DNA of 64,000 nucleotides from Sphingobacteriales bacterium UTBCD1 (GCA_002066995.1 MWTC01000035.1:1-64000), one strand, 5' to 3'; positions 1 to 8,594 are shown, counted from the first letter of the stretch. The notes: generated by a model not told the origin, from the sequence alone. Numbers and translations: made by a program.

Positions 1-47
1 CCCAGCGAGGAAAACAGGAGAAATAAATAAAATATTTTAATATTATT

Positions 48-76
48 AAAGCTGCCCGCCCGGGCAGCTTTTTTTT
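48..76 (+). terminator. Intrinsic terminator of a gene upstream of the window
   Basis: A GC-rich inverted repeat (GCTGCCC at 51-57 with GGGCAGC at 62-68) is followed directly by a run of T residues. This is the standard form of a rho-independent terminator on the plus strand. The gene it ends lies off the left edge of the window. Confidence 0.85.
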
Positions 77-271
77 CCGGTTAACCTTTCTTACCTCCTT
101 TTTGGTTGCATGATATACGTATTAAAAAGCTTCTAGGGGGATCCGGAAAATTTAAGTGATACTTTCTATAACTGAATTCATCAAGGACTTCTGAACTCCA
201 TTCCTGGATTCAATTTTTTTTATGTCATTTAAATTATTTATTATATTTACGTTATAACAAAAAAGGAATAT

Positions 272-892
272 ATGAAAAAGATTCTCTTCTCCCTGTCACT
301 CTTCACTGCTCTTTTCATTACAGCGCAGGCTCAATTCGGAGTCAATGCAGGTCTTAATATTGCCAACCTTCATGGGAGTGATATAAATAATGTCAAGAGT
401 AAAATCGGACCTCATTTTGGTGTATTTTACAATATTCCTGTATCAAAAAATGGTATTTCTGTTCAAACTGACGCATCCTATTCAAGTGAAGGTGCAAAAG
501 TAAGTTCCGGTGATGGTAAACATCTTCTTAGTTATCTGAATCTTTCTACATTATTTTGTTATAATTTTATAGGTGGGTTTAATTTAGCTACAGGTCCGCA
601 GTATGGCATCTTACTTAGCGCAAAATCAAAATATAGCGGACAAACTATAGACATGAAAGACCAAACCAAGGGCGGAAATTTCTGTTGGGCATTTGCTGCA
701 GGCTATGACTTACCCATGGGTGTTGGCTTTTATGGCAGGTATAATTTAGGTATTTCGAATATTGAAAAATATAATGAAGGCGGTTCTGTGAAAACAGGTA
801 GTTTTCAAATTGGAGCTCGTTTAACAATAAAAACAAAAGGTTGTCCTACAGGCCGAGTTCGAAATCCGACCCAGCCCGATAAGATTAATTGA
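272..892 (+). CDS. Outer-membrane beta-barrel protein (PorT/OMP_b-brl_2-like)
   Basis: This 206-residue protein starts with a clear signal peptide (about residues 1-20, ending at AQA before QFGVNAGLN). The rest alternates short hydrophobic and glycine/aromatic strands such as FGVNAGLNIANL and GVGFYGRYNLGISNIEK, as expected for a small 8-strand barrel. The last strand (SFQIGARLTIKTK) is followed by a short unusual tail, CPTGRVRNPTQPDKIN, absent from the paralog downstream. A TATATTTA sequence at 243-250 is close to the Bacteroidota -7 element. It is a tandem paralog of the next gene. The family is clear, but the specific role is unknown. Confidence 0.8.
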   Translation: MKKILFSLSLFTALFITAQAQFGVNAGLNIANLHGSDINNVKSKIGPHFGVFYNIPVSKNGISVQTDASYSSEGAKVSSGDGKHLLSYLNLSTLFCYNFIGGFNLATGPQYGILLSAKSKYSGQTIDMKDQTKGGNFCWAFAAGYDLPMGVGFYGRYNLGISNIEKYNEGGSVKTGSFQIGARLTIKTKGCPTGRVRNPTQPDKIN

Positions 893-925
893 TTATACCT
901 ACAACTGATTTCATCAATGATTTTT

Positions 926-955
926 AGCGGCATTTTCCCGCTGTTCCGCTTTTTC
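926..955 (+). terminator. Possible weak terminator after the first barrel gene
   Basis: AGCGG at 926-930 can pair with CCGCT at 938-942 or at 946-950, and the second copy is followed by TTTTTCT. The stem is only five base pairs, so this is a weak candidate. Confidence 0.35.
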
Positions 956-1050
956 TATTGTTTTTGTTTTATTTTAAAAAAATCCGGAAAGCCCGGTGCA
1001 GTTTAGTATTCTTTTTATAATTACCTTTCCTGTTACCAAAAATTACTGAT

Positions 1051-1632
1051 ATGAGGAAAATTATATTCTATATACAGTTCTCCCTATTTTTTTTAGGGGC
1101 AGCCCATGCCCAGTTTGGTGTAAACGGGGGCCTCAATATTTCAAACATGCGGGGTAGTGAAATTCAAAATAATAAAAGTAAAGCCGGTTTACATATTGGT
1201 ATGTTTTACCAGGTTCCTTTATCGGGCAATTTTTCCCTGCAACCGGAAGTTGCTTATTCCGGAGAAGGCACAAAGATCAGTTATAACGGAGGTGTACAGA
1301 AGTATAATTTGAATTTCATGAATCTATCTCTTTTGTTCCGGTATAATTTTGAAGGTGATTTTAATCTGGCTACCGGGCTGCAGTATGGAGCGTTGCTAAG
1401 TGCAAAGCTCAAAACTGGGTCTAATTCCACCGACCTTAAAAATCTGATCAGAAATGCCAATTACAGCTGGGTTATTACCGCAGGTTATGAACTACCCTCC
1501 GGATTTGGATTTTATGGCAGGTATAATCTGGGTATCTCTGATATAGAAAAAGATAGCCAGAGAGGCAGTTTAAAAGCCAGTACTTTTCAGTTAGGCGTTC
1601 GCTATACAATCAATCCGGTAAGAGAAGAATAG
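1051..1632 (+). CDS. Outer-membrane beta-barrel protein, tandem paralog
   Basis: This 193-residue protein has a signal peptide (about 1-20, ending AHA before QFGVNGGLN). It matches the preceding gene along most of its length: FGVNGGLNISNMRGSEI against FGVNAGLNIANLHGSDI, and GFGFYGRYNLGISDIEK against GVGFYGRYNLGISNIEK. The two genes are therefore a tandem duplication. The barrel ends normally at RYTINPVREE, without the extra tail of its neighbour. It belongs to the PorT-like outer-membrane barrel family common in Bacteroidota. No substrate can be assigned from sequence. Confidence 0.8.
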   Translation: MRKIIFYIQFSLFFLGAAHAQFGVNGGLNISNMRGSEIQNNKSKAGLHIGMFYQVPLSGNFSLQPEVAYSGEGTKISYNGGVQKYNLNFMNLSLLFRYNFEGDFNLATGLQYGALLSAKLKTGSNSTDLKNLIRNANYSWVITAGYELPSGFGFYGRYNLGISDIEKDSQRGSLKASTFQLGVRYTINPVREE

Positions 1633-1733
1633 GTGCCGAAGTTTTTTCGTTATAAAAAACCGGCCTTAGCAGTATCTTTTTGAAATCAGTAATATCAATT
1701 CTCATTATAGCTTCTTATTTTTATAAAAAAATC

Positions 1734-2243
1734 TTGAAATCCATTCTCAGTTCCCGTCAGCTTACCCTTACCGTCAAACGCCTGGCACACCAGGTGCTGG
1801 AAAATCACATCAACATGGAGAATACCGTGTTGATCGGCATTCAGCCGAGAGGTATTTTTTTGTCTGATAAAATTGTTTCAGAAATAAAGAAAGAGATTCC
1901 CCGTAAAAAAATTCAATATGGAAAGCTGGACATTACTTTTTACCGGGATGACATCAGAAAAGAATTACACAAAGCCAACCACACAGAAATTCCTTTTACC
2001 ATAGAGAATAAAAATGTGATCCTGGTTGATGATGTCTTATATACGGGGAGGACCATTCGTGCAGCCATGGACGCTTTGCTGGATTTTGGCAGGCCGGCAA
2101 AAGTGGAACTCTGTGTTTTGATTGACCGCAGGCTCAGCCGCCAGTTCCCGATCCAGCCTGATTTTGTAGGAAAGTCAATTGATTCTATTGTTTCTCAAAA
2201 AGTGAAGGTGGAATGGGAAAAAGCGGAAGTTATTTTGTATTAG
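1734..2243 (+). CDS. pyrR: PyrR: bifunctional pyr regulator / uracil phosphoribosyltransferase
   Basis: This phosphoribosyltransferase-fold protein has the PRPP-binding motif VILVDDVLYTGRT in its C-terminal half and the PyrR N-terminal pattern SRQLTLTVKRLAHQVLENH. In the family it either binds pyr mRNA leaders or makes UMP from uracil and PRPP. The frame is open from a TTG at 1680, but the extra 18 residues (SVISILIIASYFYKK) are unlike PyrR. The in-frame TTG at 1734 gives a 169-residue protein close to family length, so I chose it. pyrB follows after 23 bases, which supports a pyrimidine role. I saw no obvious PyrR-type attenuator hairpin near either gene. Confidence 0.85.
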   Translation: MKSILSSRQLTLTVKRLAHQVLENHINMENTVLIGIQPRGIFLSDKIVSEIKKEIPRKKIQYGKLDITFYRDDIRKELHKANHTEIPFTIENKNVILVDDVLYTGRTIRAAMDALLDFGRPAKVELCVLIDRRLSRQFPIQPDFVGKSIDSIVSQKVKVEWEKAEVILY

Positions 2244-2251
2244 TTTTCCTT

Positions 2252-2259
2252 TATCTTTG
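2252..2259 (+). promoter_or_regulatory. Candidate -7 promoter element upstream of pyrB
   Basis: TATCTTTG fits the Bacteroidota -7 consensus TAnnTTTG and ends eight bases before the pyrB ATG. A transcript from here would have almost no 5' leader. No good -33 TTG sits at the usual spacing, so the site is tentative. Confidence 0.45.
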
Positions 2260-2266
2260 ACCTTTA

Positions 2267-3205
2267 ATGCAACTATCCACAAGACATCTGCTCGGCATTA
2301 AAGACCTTACACCCGGCGATATTTCTATCATTCTCAATACTGCTTCGCAATTCAAAGAGGTTTTACAAAGACCCATAAAAAAGGTTCCTTCATTAAGAGA
2401 TATCACTATTATCAACCTATTTTTTGAAAACTCAACCAGGACCCGCATTTCATTTGAACTGGCAGAAAAAAGATTAAGCGCCGATGTGATTAATTTCACG
2501 GCATCGGCTTCATCCGTATCAAAAGGGGAAACCTTGCTGGATACGGTGAATAATATTCTATCCATGAAAGTGGATATGGTGGTAATGCGGCACAGCGCCA
2601 GCGGTGCGCCGCATTTCCTGGCGCAGCATATCCCGGCTTCCATTATCAATGCAGGCGATGGGATCAATGAACACCCGACGCAGGCTTTGCTTGATGCATT
2701 ATCTATCAGTGAAAAGATCGGCAAGCTCAAAGGAACGAAAGTGGCTATCATTGGTGATATCATGCACAGCAGGGTAGCACAAAGCAATATTTATTTATTG
2801 AAAAAAATGGGCGCAGAAGTTACCGTATGCGGCCCTCCCACTTTGATCCCGAAGTACATCAGCAAAGCTTTGAAAGTAGAAGTCAGCTATGATCTTAAAG
2901 AAACTTTAGAATGGTGCGATGTGGCTAATGTATTACGCATTCAGCTAGAAAGACAAAACCAGGTTTTATTTTCTTCTCTCCGGGAATACAGCCTTGCGTA
3001 TGGCATCAGCAGGCGGCTACTCGATGACCTGAAAAAAGATATTGTGGTCATGCATCCGGGACCTATTAACAGGGGAGTGGAACTGGACAGCGATGTGGCA
3101 GACAGCAAGCATTCCATTATTTTGCAGCAGGTGGAAAATGGAGTTGCTGTTCGAATGGCCGTATTGTTTTTACTTTCCGGTGGAAGAAATCCATCTGATA
3201 ATTAA
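2267..3205 (+). CDS. pyrB: Aspartate carbamoyltransferase catalytic subunit
   Basis: This 312-residue enzyme makes N-carbamoyl-L-aspartate from carbamoyl phosphate and aspartate, the committed step of pyrimidine synthesis. The carbamoyl phosphate loop STRTR is at residues 56-60 within FFENSTRTRISFE. The HPTQALLD motif and the C-terminal HPGPINRGVE motif are intact. The length is normal for the catalytic chain. No pyrI regulatory subunit gene lies nearby. pyrR precedes it by 23 bases and coaD follows after 47 bases on the same strand. Confidence 0.97.
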   Translation: MQLSTRHLLGIKDLTPGDISIILNTASQFKEVLQRPIKKVPSLRDITIINLFFENSTRTRISFELAEKRLSADVINFTASASSVSKGETLLDTVNNILSMKVDMVVMRHSASGAPHFLAQHIPASIINAGDGINEHPTQALLDALSISEKIGKLKGTKVAIIGDIMHSRVAQSNIYLLKKMGAEVTVCGPPTLIPKYISKALKVEVSYDLKETLEWCDVANVLRIQLERQNQVLFSSLREYSLAYGISRRLLDDLKKDIVVMHPGPINRGVELDSDVADSKHSIILQQVENGVAVRMAVLFLLSGGRNPSDN

Positions 3206-3252
3206 TGATTATTGGCTTTTAATTATTAGCTTTCACAGACAATAAACAATTC

Positions 3253-3723
3253 ATGCTAAGAATCTGCCTTTTCCCGGGAACATTTGATCCTGTTACATTA
3301 GGTCATGTTGATATTATTGACAGGGCTTTACCCTTATTTGATAAAATTATTGTAGGCATCGGCTTGAATGCTGCCAAAGAGCCAATGTTTTCGGCAGAAC
3401 AAAGAAAGGAATGGATATCCGAAATTTATAAAGACAAACCGGAAGTGGAAGGTGCCATTTATGAGGGCCTTACTATTGATTTTTGTAAAAAAATAAATGC
3501 CCGGTTTATTCTACGCGGAATACGCTATGTCAGCGATTTTGAATATGAAAAGACCATAGCTGATGCCAACAGGACCATGGACCGGTCTATTGAAACTATC
3601 TTTTTAACCGGAGAGCCCAAATATACGTCTGTGGCTTCCACTATTGTACGTGATATTATCAGAAATGGGGGAGACGCAAGCCCTTTTCTGCCTGAAGCGG
3701 TATTTAAAACATTAAAAAAATAA
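3253..3723 (+). CDS. coaD: Pantetheine-phosphate adenylyltransferase
   Basis: This 156-residue cytosolic nucleotidyltransferase transfers AMP from ATP to 4'-phosphopantetheine to make dephospho-CoA. The N-terminus ICLFPGTFDPVTLGH carries the TxGH nucleotide-binding motif (T15-H18). The C-terminal motif YTSVASTIVRDI corresponds to the family ISSTxxR loop. Length and start are standard. It sits 47 bases after pyrB and 6 bases before a thioesterase gene, so the three are probably co-transcribed. Confidence 0.96.
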   Translation: MLRICLFPGTFDPVTLGHVDIIDRALPLFDKIIVGIGLNAAKEPMFSAEQRKEWISEIYKDKPEVEGAIYEGLTIDFCKKINARFILRGIRYVSDFEYEKTIADANRTMDRSIETIFLTGEPKYTSVASTIVRDIIRNGGDASPFLPEAVFKTLKK

Positions 3724-3729
3724 ATACCA

Positions 3730-4161
3730 ATGTCAATTTGGTTTGAAAAAAAACTGTCTGTAGAACAACTGAAATCGTTTACTCCTGATACCATGGTACA
3801 TCATCTTGGTATTGAATTGATGGATTTGGGAGAAGATTTTCTGAAGGCGAAAATGCCGGTGGATCATCGTACCAGACAAGTGTACGGTATTTTGCACGGA
3901 GGCGCTTCCTGCGTATTAGCAGAAACCCTGGGGAGCATTGCTTCGGCTCTGGTGGTGGATCATACAAAATTCTATTGTGTAGGACTTGAAATAAATGCCA
4001 ATCATATTCATGCTGCAAGAGAAGGATATGTCGTCGGAATAGCAAAACCTTTACATCTCGGATCCACAACACATGTATGGGATATTAAAATTTATAATGA
4101 AAAGGAAAAACTTACCTGTGTGAGCCGGCTGACTGTAGCTATTCTGGCCAGGAAAAATTAA
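3730..4161 (+). CDS. Hotdog-fold acyl-CoA thioesterase (PaaI/MenI-like)
   Basis: This 143-residue single-domain hotdog protein has the family signature HGGASCVLAETLGS, with H56, G57-G58 and a likely catalytic E65. Members hydrolyse aryl- or acyl-CoA thioesters. The closest bacterial types are PaaI and the menaquinone enzyme MenI (1,4-dihydroxy-2-naphthoyl-CoA thioesterase), but sequence alone does not separate these. It follows coaD by six bases and overlaps the convergent Nudix gene by four bases at the stop codons. Confidence 0.85.
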   Translation: MSIWFEKKLSVEQLKSFTPDTMVHHLGIELMDLGEDFLKAKMPVDHRTRQVYGILHGGASCVLAETLGSIASALVVDHTKFYCVGLEINANHIHAAREGYVVGIAKPLHLGSTTHVWDIKIYNEKEKLTCVSRLTVAILARKN

Positions 4162-4787
4162 ATGATCTTAAATGCAATTTTGAGAACATCAGCTACTGAA
4201 GGATAGCTGTTCATCAGGTAAACAGGCAGTTCATCTTTCTTTGCCCAGCGTATTTCAATGATTTCTTCTTCAGTTTGAGGAATGAGGGTTTGCCCGCTTT
4301 TTGTTTTCATCAGGAACCAGTGTGTTTCTTTTAAAATGAAACGGGTTCCTTCATGATAAGTGTGGTAAGTTAAAGTAAGGAATTTATTGAGTTTAACCTT
4401 TTGCAACCCGGTTTCTTCCTGCACCTCACGGATTGCACAATCTTCCAGTTTCTCTTCTTTGTCCAGTTTTCCTTTTGGGAGGTCCCACTTCCCTTTTCGA
4501 AAGATCAGCAATACTTCGCTTTTTTCATTCTGTATCAGTCCCCCGGCTGCCATGATCAAGGAAAATTTTTTAAAAAATGCCTTTTTAAGATCAGATAGGT
4601 TCTTATTGAAGAATACGCCTGCATGAACGGGAGCCTTTTGCATTTCATGGATGATTGTTTTTATTGTATGGGCATTGAGTTCATCCATAAAGATCACATC
4701 GTCATGATGGATCAATGGCTGCATCACTTCATCAATAGCATCGCAGAGAAAGAGGGGTTTGTCGTTGAAAAATATTTTAATATGCAT
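4158..4787 (-). CDS. Nudix hydrolase with an N-terminal extension
   Basis: This 209-residue protein has a Nudix box beginning GKLDKEEKLEDCAIREV (from residue 106) and continuing QEETGL. All the metal-binding positions (R120, E121, E124, E125) are present. The preceding KWDLPKGK is the usual lead-in. Residues 1-75 form a separate N-terminal region of unknown role, and the C-terminus has the acidic TEEEIIEIRW strand seen in many nucleoside-diphosphate hydrolases. The substrate cannot be assigned. It is divergent from pyrE with 42 bases between them and ends within the stop codon of the thioesterase gene. Confidence 0.88.
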   Translation of the reverse strand: MHIKIFFNDKPLFLCDAIDEVMQPLIHHDDVIFMDELNAHTIKTIIHEMQKAPVHAGVFFNKNLSDLKKAFFKKFSLIMAAGGLIQNEKSEVLLIFRKGKWDLPKGKLDKEEKLEDCAIREVQEETGLQKVKLNKFLTLTYHTYHEGTRFILKETHWFLMKTKSGQTLIPQTEEEIIEIRWAKKDELPVYLMNSYPSVADVLKIAFKII

Positions 4788-4829
4788 AAATAATTTCCTG
4801 TTTTAAAATTTAAGTTTCAATTTCGCTGC

Positions 4830-5465
4830 ATGACAGACTCCCGGATCGTAGCCGAAAAATTACTTCAAGTTAATGCAGTTCAATTAAATCCCGAACATCC
4901 TTTTACATGGGCCAGCGGATGGAAAAGCCCTATCTATTGTGACAACCGCAGGGTATTATCATTCCCTTTTGTCAGGGATTTTATCAAATCTGAATTGTGT
5001 AACCTGGTATTTGAAAGATTCCCTGATGCAGAATTGCTGGCAGGAGTTGCCACTGCAGGCATCGCCTGGGGAGCCATGGTCGCTGACCAGTTGAAACTCC
5101 CTTATATCTATGTACGCTCAAACCCTAAAGATCACGGACTGGGAAACCAGATTGAAGGATTTTATCAAAAAGGCCAAAAGACAGTTGTGATAGAAGACCT
5201 GGTATCAACAGGTAAAAGCAGCCTGCAGGTAGCGGAGGTCTTGAAAAATGAAGGACTGGAGGTGCAGGGCATGGTGTCAATTTTTAATTATGGATTTCCC
5301 GTAGCTGCTGAAGCAGTCAGGAATTCAGGATTGAAATATTATTCGCTCACAGCCTACCCTGAATTAATTGATTTGGCTGTTGAAAAAGGAATTGTGACGC
5401 CGGGCCGTCATGAGATTTTGTTAAAGTGGCGTGATGACCCTGCTAAATGGGAAGGAGTTCAGTAA
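4830..5465 (+). CDS. pyrE: Orotate phosphoribosyltransferase
   Basis: This 211-residue enzyme makes orotidine 5'-phosphate from orotate and PRPP. The PRPP loop VVIEDLVSTGKSS is clear. The N-terminal FTWASGWKSPIYCDNR and the YVRSNPKDHG segment are typical of PyrE. It lies 2.5 kb from pyrR-pyrB, so this is a loose pyrimidine cluster rather than one operon. A TAAGTTTC sequence at 4811-4818 is a near match to the -7 promoter element and lies 11 bases before the ATG. Confidence 0.96.
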   Translation: MTDSRIVAEKLLQVNAVQLNPEHPFTWASGWKSPIYCDNRRVLSFPFVRDFIKSELCNLVFERFPDAELLAGVATAGIAWGAMVADQLKLPYIYVRSNPKDHGLGNQIEGFYQKGQKTVVIEDLVSTGKSSLQVAEVLKNEGLEVQGMVSIFNYGFPVAAEAVRNSGLKYYSLTAYPELIDLAVEKGIVTPGRHEILLKWRDDPAKWEGVQ

Positions 5466-5487
5466 TTTTCTTTTTTAAACCGGCGAT

Positions 5488-5886
5488 ATGAAAATATTGG
5501 TTTCTTTTTTTACAGTTTTCTCCTTTTCACTGAGTGCTTTTGCGCAGGTAAAACCCGTACTTACAGCAAAGATCAATACACCCAATGCACGGTGTGAAGA
5601 ATGCAAATCTAAAATTGAATCCTATCTGAAGCTTTACGACGGCATTGTGACCATAAATGTGAACTTTCATAAAGGCGAAACAACGGTGAAGTATGTAACA
5701 GATCGGATTAACATTGAAGAAATAAAGACAGCAATTGCAAATACAGGTTTTGATGCAGACGATGTTCCGGCTAATCCTGAATTTTATAAACTGTTGCCTA
5801 AATGTTGTAAGAAGCCTGAGGATGGCGGTATCCCTGTAAAAAGGACTTCTGATTCCACACAAAAGGCAACAAGGTCATTTCATTAG
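5488..5886 (+). CDS. Secreted heavy-metal-associated (HMA) domain protein
   Basis: This 132-residue protein has a signal peptide (about 1-20, ending AFAQ), followed by a single HMA-type fold. The metal-binding motif is RCEECKSKIE, with C36 and C39 in the CxxC spacing. The strand-helix pattern of the family is visible (GIVTINVNFHKGETTVKY, then IEEIKTAIANTGFDADD). A second cysteine pair, KCCKK, lies near the C-terminus. A periplasmic copper or other soft-metal binding role is inferred. It starts 22 bases after pyrE and overlaps the convergent lipoprotein gene by 12 bases. Confidence 0.8.
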   Translation: MKILVSFFTVFSFSLSAFAQVKPVLTAKINTPNARCEECKSKIESYLKLYDGIVTINVNFHKGETTVKYVTDRINIEEIKTAIANTGFDADDVPANPEFYKLLPKCCKKPEDGGIPVKRTSDSTQKATRSFH

Positions 5887-6357
5887 TTTTGTGATATCTT
5901 GTTTTCCTTCATAAAGAATCGGGTAGTTTATAAATACGCCCCCTTTCCCGATCTTAGCTTTGCCATTAATTTTTAAATTAATTTCCTTGCTGAATAAAAG
6001 GGCAGTTGCATTTTTCAAAGCATTTTTCATATCTATTTCCAGTTTTACCGGTAAAGTAAAATCTGAACGGCCGGGTATATTTACTGTTGTATCCATTTTA
6101 AAATGGCCTAATAGTGCCTGGTTCACCCAGGCATCGCCTTCTGCGTTTTTTAATTTTATCCCGGAGTGGTTCGGGTTAAAATAGTTTAAACGGAGTGAGA
6201 GCGTCGAAGCGTTTACACCCATCTCGTTCAGGCGAAGGTCATCGATGCCGTTAAAAACAGGTTCTTTAATGGTGGAGCATGAGAACAGGATAATAGTAAT
6301 TACCGGGAAAGTTAAGCTGATCAACCTGTACGGCAGGATATTTTTCTTTTTATTCAT
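5875..6357 (-). CDS. LEA type-2 family lipoprotein
   Basis: This 160-residue protein begins with a lipoprotein signal, with the lipobox LFSC placing the lipidated cysteine at residue 27. The mature part matches the LEA2/WHy-type beta-sandwich pattern: ASTLSLRLNYFNPNHSGIKLKNAEGD, an N-P-N turn, and LPVKLEIDMKNALK. The role in Bacteroidota is unknown. It is convergent with the HMA gene and overlaps it by 12 bases. Confidence 0.75.
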   Translation of the reverse strand: MNKKKNILPYRLISLTFPVITIILFSCSTIKEPVFNGIDDLRLNEMGVNASTLSLRLNYFNPNHSGIKLKNAEGDAWVNQALLGHFKMDTTVNIPGRSDFTLPVKLEIDMKNALKNATALLFSKEINLKINGKAKIGKGGVFINYPILYEGKQDITKLMK

Positions 6358-6554
6358 GGAAGGAACAACGTTGTATTACAAAAATAAAGAATGCTGTCCC
6401 TGCTGAAAGCATTTTAGCAAATTTATAAGCAGCGAAAAGGAATCCGGATAAATCATAGTAGTATTGCCGGGCTGCAGATGTTAATCAAATGCTTTCCCGT
6501 AATCTTATTAAAAGAATAATTTTAATTTTAGCATCAACCATAAAAAATGACTCT

Positions 6555-7322
6555 ATGGACACTGCAAAATACCTTTCAAGACTGATGATCTTATCTTTGA
6601 CCGTATTGCTTTTCGGCAGTAAGCTCAGCGCTCAATGGGGACGTGGTTACCGGGTAAGAGGATACCATTCCTATTATAGCAGGCCTGTTGTTTCGGTCAA
6701 TTTGGGAATAAGGGCCGGGTATGGATATTATCCTTACTATCCCAGGGTTTACCGCTATTATCCTCCCGGTATATCTGTAGGCCTCCGGATCGGCACTCTC
6801 CCATTCGGATTCAATACAATTTATGTCGGCCCCCGTTTATTTTATTATTATGATGGAATTTATTACAGGCCTTATGGCGATAACGAGTATGAAGTGGCGT
6901 CGCCGCCATTGGGAGCAAAAGTTCCGGCATTACCTGGTAATGCCAGAATAACTTTAATCAACGGGCAGAAGTATTATGTTTCGAACGGCATATATTACAA
7001 GGAAGAGATCACTGACAATAATGATATATTATACAAGGTGGTTGGTGTTAATGGTAAGTTGAATACTGATGATTCAATAGATAATGACGATGATGATTCC
7101 GGCGGGAATGTACAACCGGGTAATAACGGTGCAGTACAGAAAAATGAAAAGGGCGTCATTAAGGTCGGTGGCCAGGTGGATGAACTACCAACAGGAAGCA
7201 AAGCTGTAGTAATCAATATGCAAAAATATTTTTTAGACCCTTCGGGTACCTATTACCAGGAAGTAGTTGATGGCAATAGAATTCATTATAAAATCGTGGG
7301 CAGGTCTTCGGATATACAGTAG
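6555..7322 (+). CDS. Secreted tyrosine-rich protein with two YY modules (DUF6515-like)
   Basis: I start the protein at the ATG at 6555 because MDTAKYLSRLMILSLTV begins a good signal peptide ending at SAQ. The frame extends upstream to 6489 without resembling coding sequence. The mature part opens with a Tyr/Arg/Pro-rich region (RVYRYYPPG). It then has a twice-repeated module of the form LPxxA..I.NGQKYYxxxxGxYYxE...YKVVG, separated by an Asp-rich linker of about 20 residues near residue 175. The pattern resembles DUF6515 proteins. Function is unknown. It ends at a strong terminator. Confidence 0.7.
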   Translation: MDTAKYLSRLMILSLTVLLFGSKLSAQWGRGYRVRGYHSYYSRPVVSVNLGIRAGYGYYPYYPRVYRYYPPGISVGLRIGTLPFGFNTIYVGPRLFYYYDGIYYRPYGDNEYEVASPPLGAKVPALPGNARITLINGQKYYVSNGIYYKEEITDNNDILYKVVGVNGKLNTDDSIDNDDDDSGGNVQPGNNGAVQKNEKGVIKVGGQVDELPTGSKAVVINMQKYFLDPSGTYYQEVVDGNRIHYKIVGRSSDIQ

Positions 7323-7344
7323 AAATTGACAGGCACTATTTGAA

Positions 7345-7377
7345 AAACAGGCAATCAGGCAGTTGCCTGTTTTTTTA
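7345..7377 (+). terminator. Intrinsic terminator after the YY-module gene
   Basis: A ten-base perfect inverted repeat (AAACAGGCAA at 7345-7354 with TTGCCTGTTT at 7363-7372) has an 8-base loop and continues into a T run. It lies 23 bases after the stop codon. Confidence 0.9.
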
Positions 7378-7455
7378 TTGAAATATATAAAGCCGTGATG
7401 GCTAATTTGTATATGTTGTGCCAGTAAAAATATTTCGAAATTGGTAGATTTACTA

Positions 7456-7487
7456 TTGACAGTGATAGTATTTCCGACATACTTTTG
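7456..7487 (+). promoter_or_regulatory. Bacteroidota-type promoter for the T9SS protein gene
   Basis: TTG at 7456-7458 and TACTTTTG at 7480-7487 match the -33 and -7 (TAnnTTTG) elements with 21 bases between them. The start codon at 7530 lies about 36 bases after the expected transcription start. Confidence 0.6.
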
Positions 7488-7529
7488 TCCTGTAATATTT
7501 CGATCCGTATCACTGAAAAATTCGAACCC

Positions 7530-8522
7530 ATGAAAAAAAGTCTACTATCCGTTATCACCGTATTGTTTCTTACTTTACTTAGTAAAACAACCGTTTTTTC
7601 CCAGGTCAGCGTTGTATCTTCAAACGGATATACAGTTAATATAACTGTAGTCCCTAAATCAATTATAACCTATTCTGCAAGTTGCCAATACGGGTATACC
7701 TACGCTGTGAAGCTTGATTATAATGTATCTTTTACAGGGACTAACATTCCAAAGAACTTATATACGCTGCAGGGAACAATTGGTTGTGGTTCTTCTTCAA
7801 TATTTTTCGACCTTCCTAATAACGGGGGCATTGGATCCGTAAATTCATCAAATGAATGGACAGCACAAACTAATTGCGCAACTGCAACTGCTGCTTCCCT
7901 GGGTTGCGGAAAAATTTCAATTACAATAGAAGGCCCTGGCATTAGTAACCGTACCATATCGACAACCATTTCCAATTCCCCGCTGCCTGTCTCCCTGTTA
8001 GATTTTAATGCTACAGTTGAAAAAGCAAAAGTGAAGCTGACCTGGAAAACCGCAATTGAGCTCGACAATGATCATTTTACAGTGGAAAGGTCTTTTGACG
8101 GAAACAGCTGGGAAGTAGTGAAAAACATTCCGGGTGCAAAAAATTCAACAACACTGCAAAGCTATGAATGTTATGATGAAAATCCTTATGCAGGAACAGC
8201 CTATTATCGCCTGAAACAAACTGATATTGATGGCAAGTTTACCTATTCGGGAGTCAGGGAAGTGAAAATGACAGATGCTAACAGCAACACAATATTTGCA
8301 TATCCTAACCCCAATACGGGAAGTACCTTAAATTTCAAAGGGATTACTGATCCATCCAAAGTTTTACTGACTGTACATGATGCATCAGGTTCTTCAGTAT
8401 TCTCTGTCGCTCTTACTTCAAACTCTGTTGAAATACCTTCGCTTAAACCCGGATTATACCTGGTAAGCCTTAAAAATAAAGTGACCGGAGATGTTACGAA
8501 TCTTAAGTATGTAAAAATGTAG
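7530..8522 (+). CDS. Secreted protein with T9SS type A sorting domain
   Basis: I chose the ATG at 7530, which opens a signal peptide (MKKSLLSVITVLFLTLL, ending at about VFSQ). The upstream in-frame ATG at 7485 would add 15 charged residues. The protein has 330 residues. The middle carries the LPVSLLDFNATVEKAKVKLTW module common in secreted Bacteroidota proteins. The C-terminus (about residues 255-330) is a T9SS sorting domain: AYPNPNTGSTLNFKG, then LKPGLYLVSLKN and a final KYVKM. The N-terminal 150 residues have four or more cysteines and no recognised domain. It is probably exported to the cell surface through the type IX system. Confidence 0.85.
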   Translation: MKKSLLSVITVLFLTLLSKTTVFSQVSVVSSNGYTVNITVVPKSIITYSASCQYGYTYAVKLDYNVSFTGTNIPKNLYTLQGTIGCGSSSIFFDLPNNGGIGSVNSSNEWTAQTNCATATAASLGCGKISITIEGPGISNRTISTTISNSPLPVSLLDFNATVEKAKVKLTWKTAIELDNDHFTVERSFDGNSWEVVKNIPGAKNSTTLQSYECYDENPYAGTAYYRLKQTDIDGKFTYSGVREVKMTDANSNTIFAYPNPNTGSTLNFKGITDPSKVLLTVHDASGSSVFSVALTSNSVEIPSLKPGLYLVSLKNKVTGDVTNLKYVKM

Positions 8523-8558
8523 TTTTCATAGAGGTTCGAAAAGTTCGAAGTATTACAC

Positions 8559-8586
8559 AGCCTGCCTGTTTTCCGGCAGGCTTTTT
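8559..8586 (+). terminator. Intrinsic terminator after the T9SS gene
   Basis: AGCCTGCC (8559-8566) pairs perfectly with GGCAGGCT (8575-8582), followed by TTTT. It serves the plus-strand gene. There is no T run on the other side. Confidence 0.85.
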
Positions 8587-8594
8587 AATGCAGG

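Noticed and set aside
1641-1660. GTTTTTT/AAAAAAC hairpin before pyrR as a PyrR-controlled attenuator
   Set aside because: The stem is only A-T rich apart from its ends, and no anti-antiterminator or PyrR-binding consensus was recognised.
1680-1733. Upstream TTG start extending PyrR by 18 residues
   Set aside because: The added residues are hydrophobic and unlike PyrR; the 1734 start restores family length.
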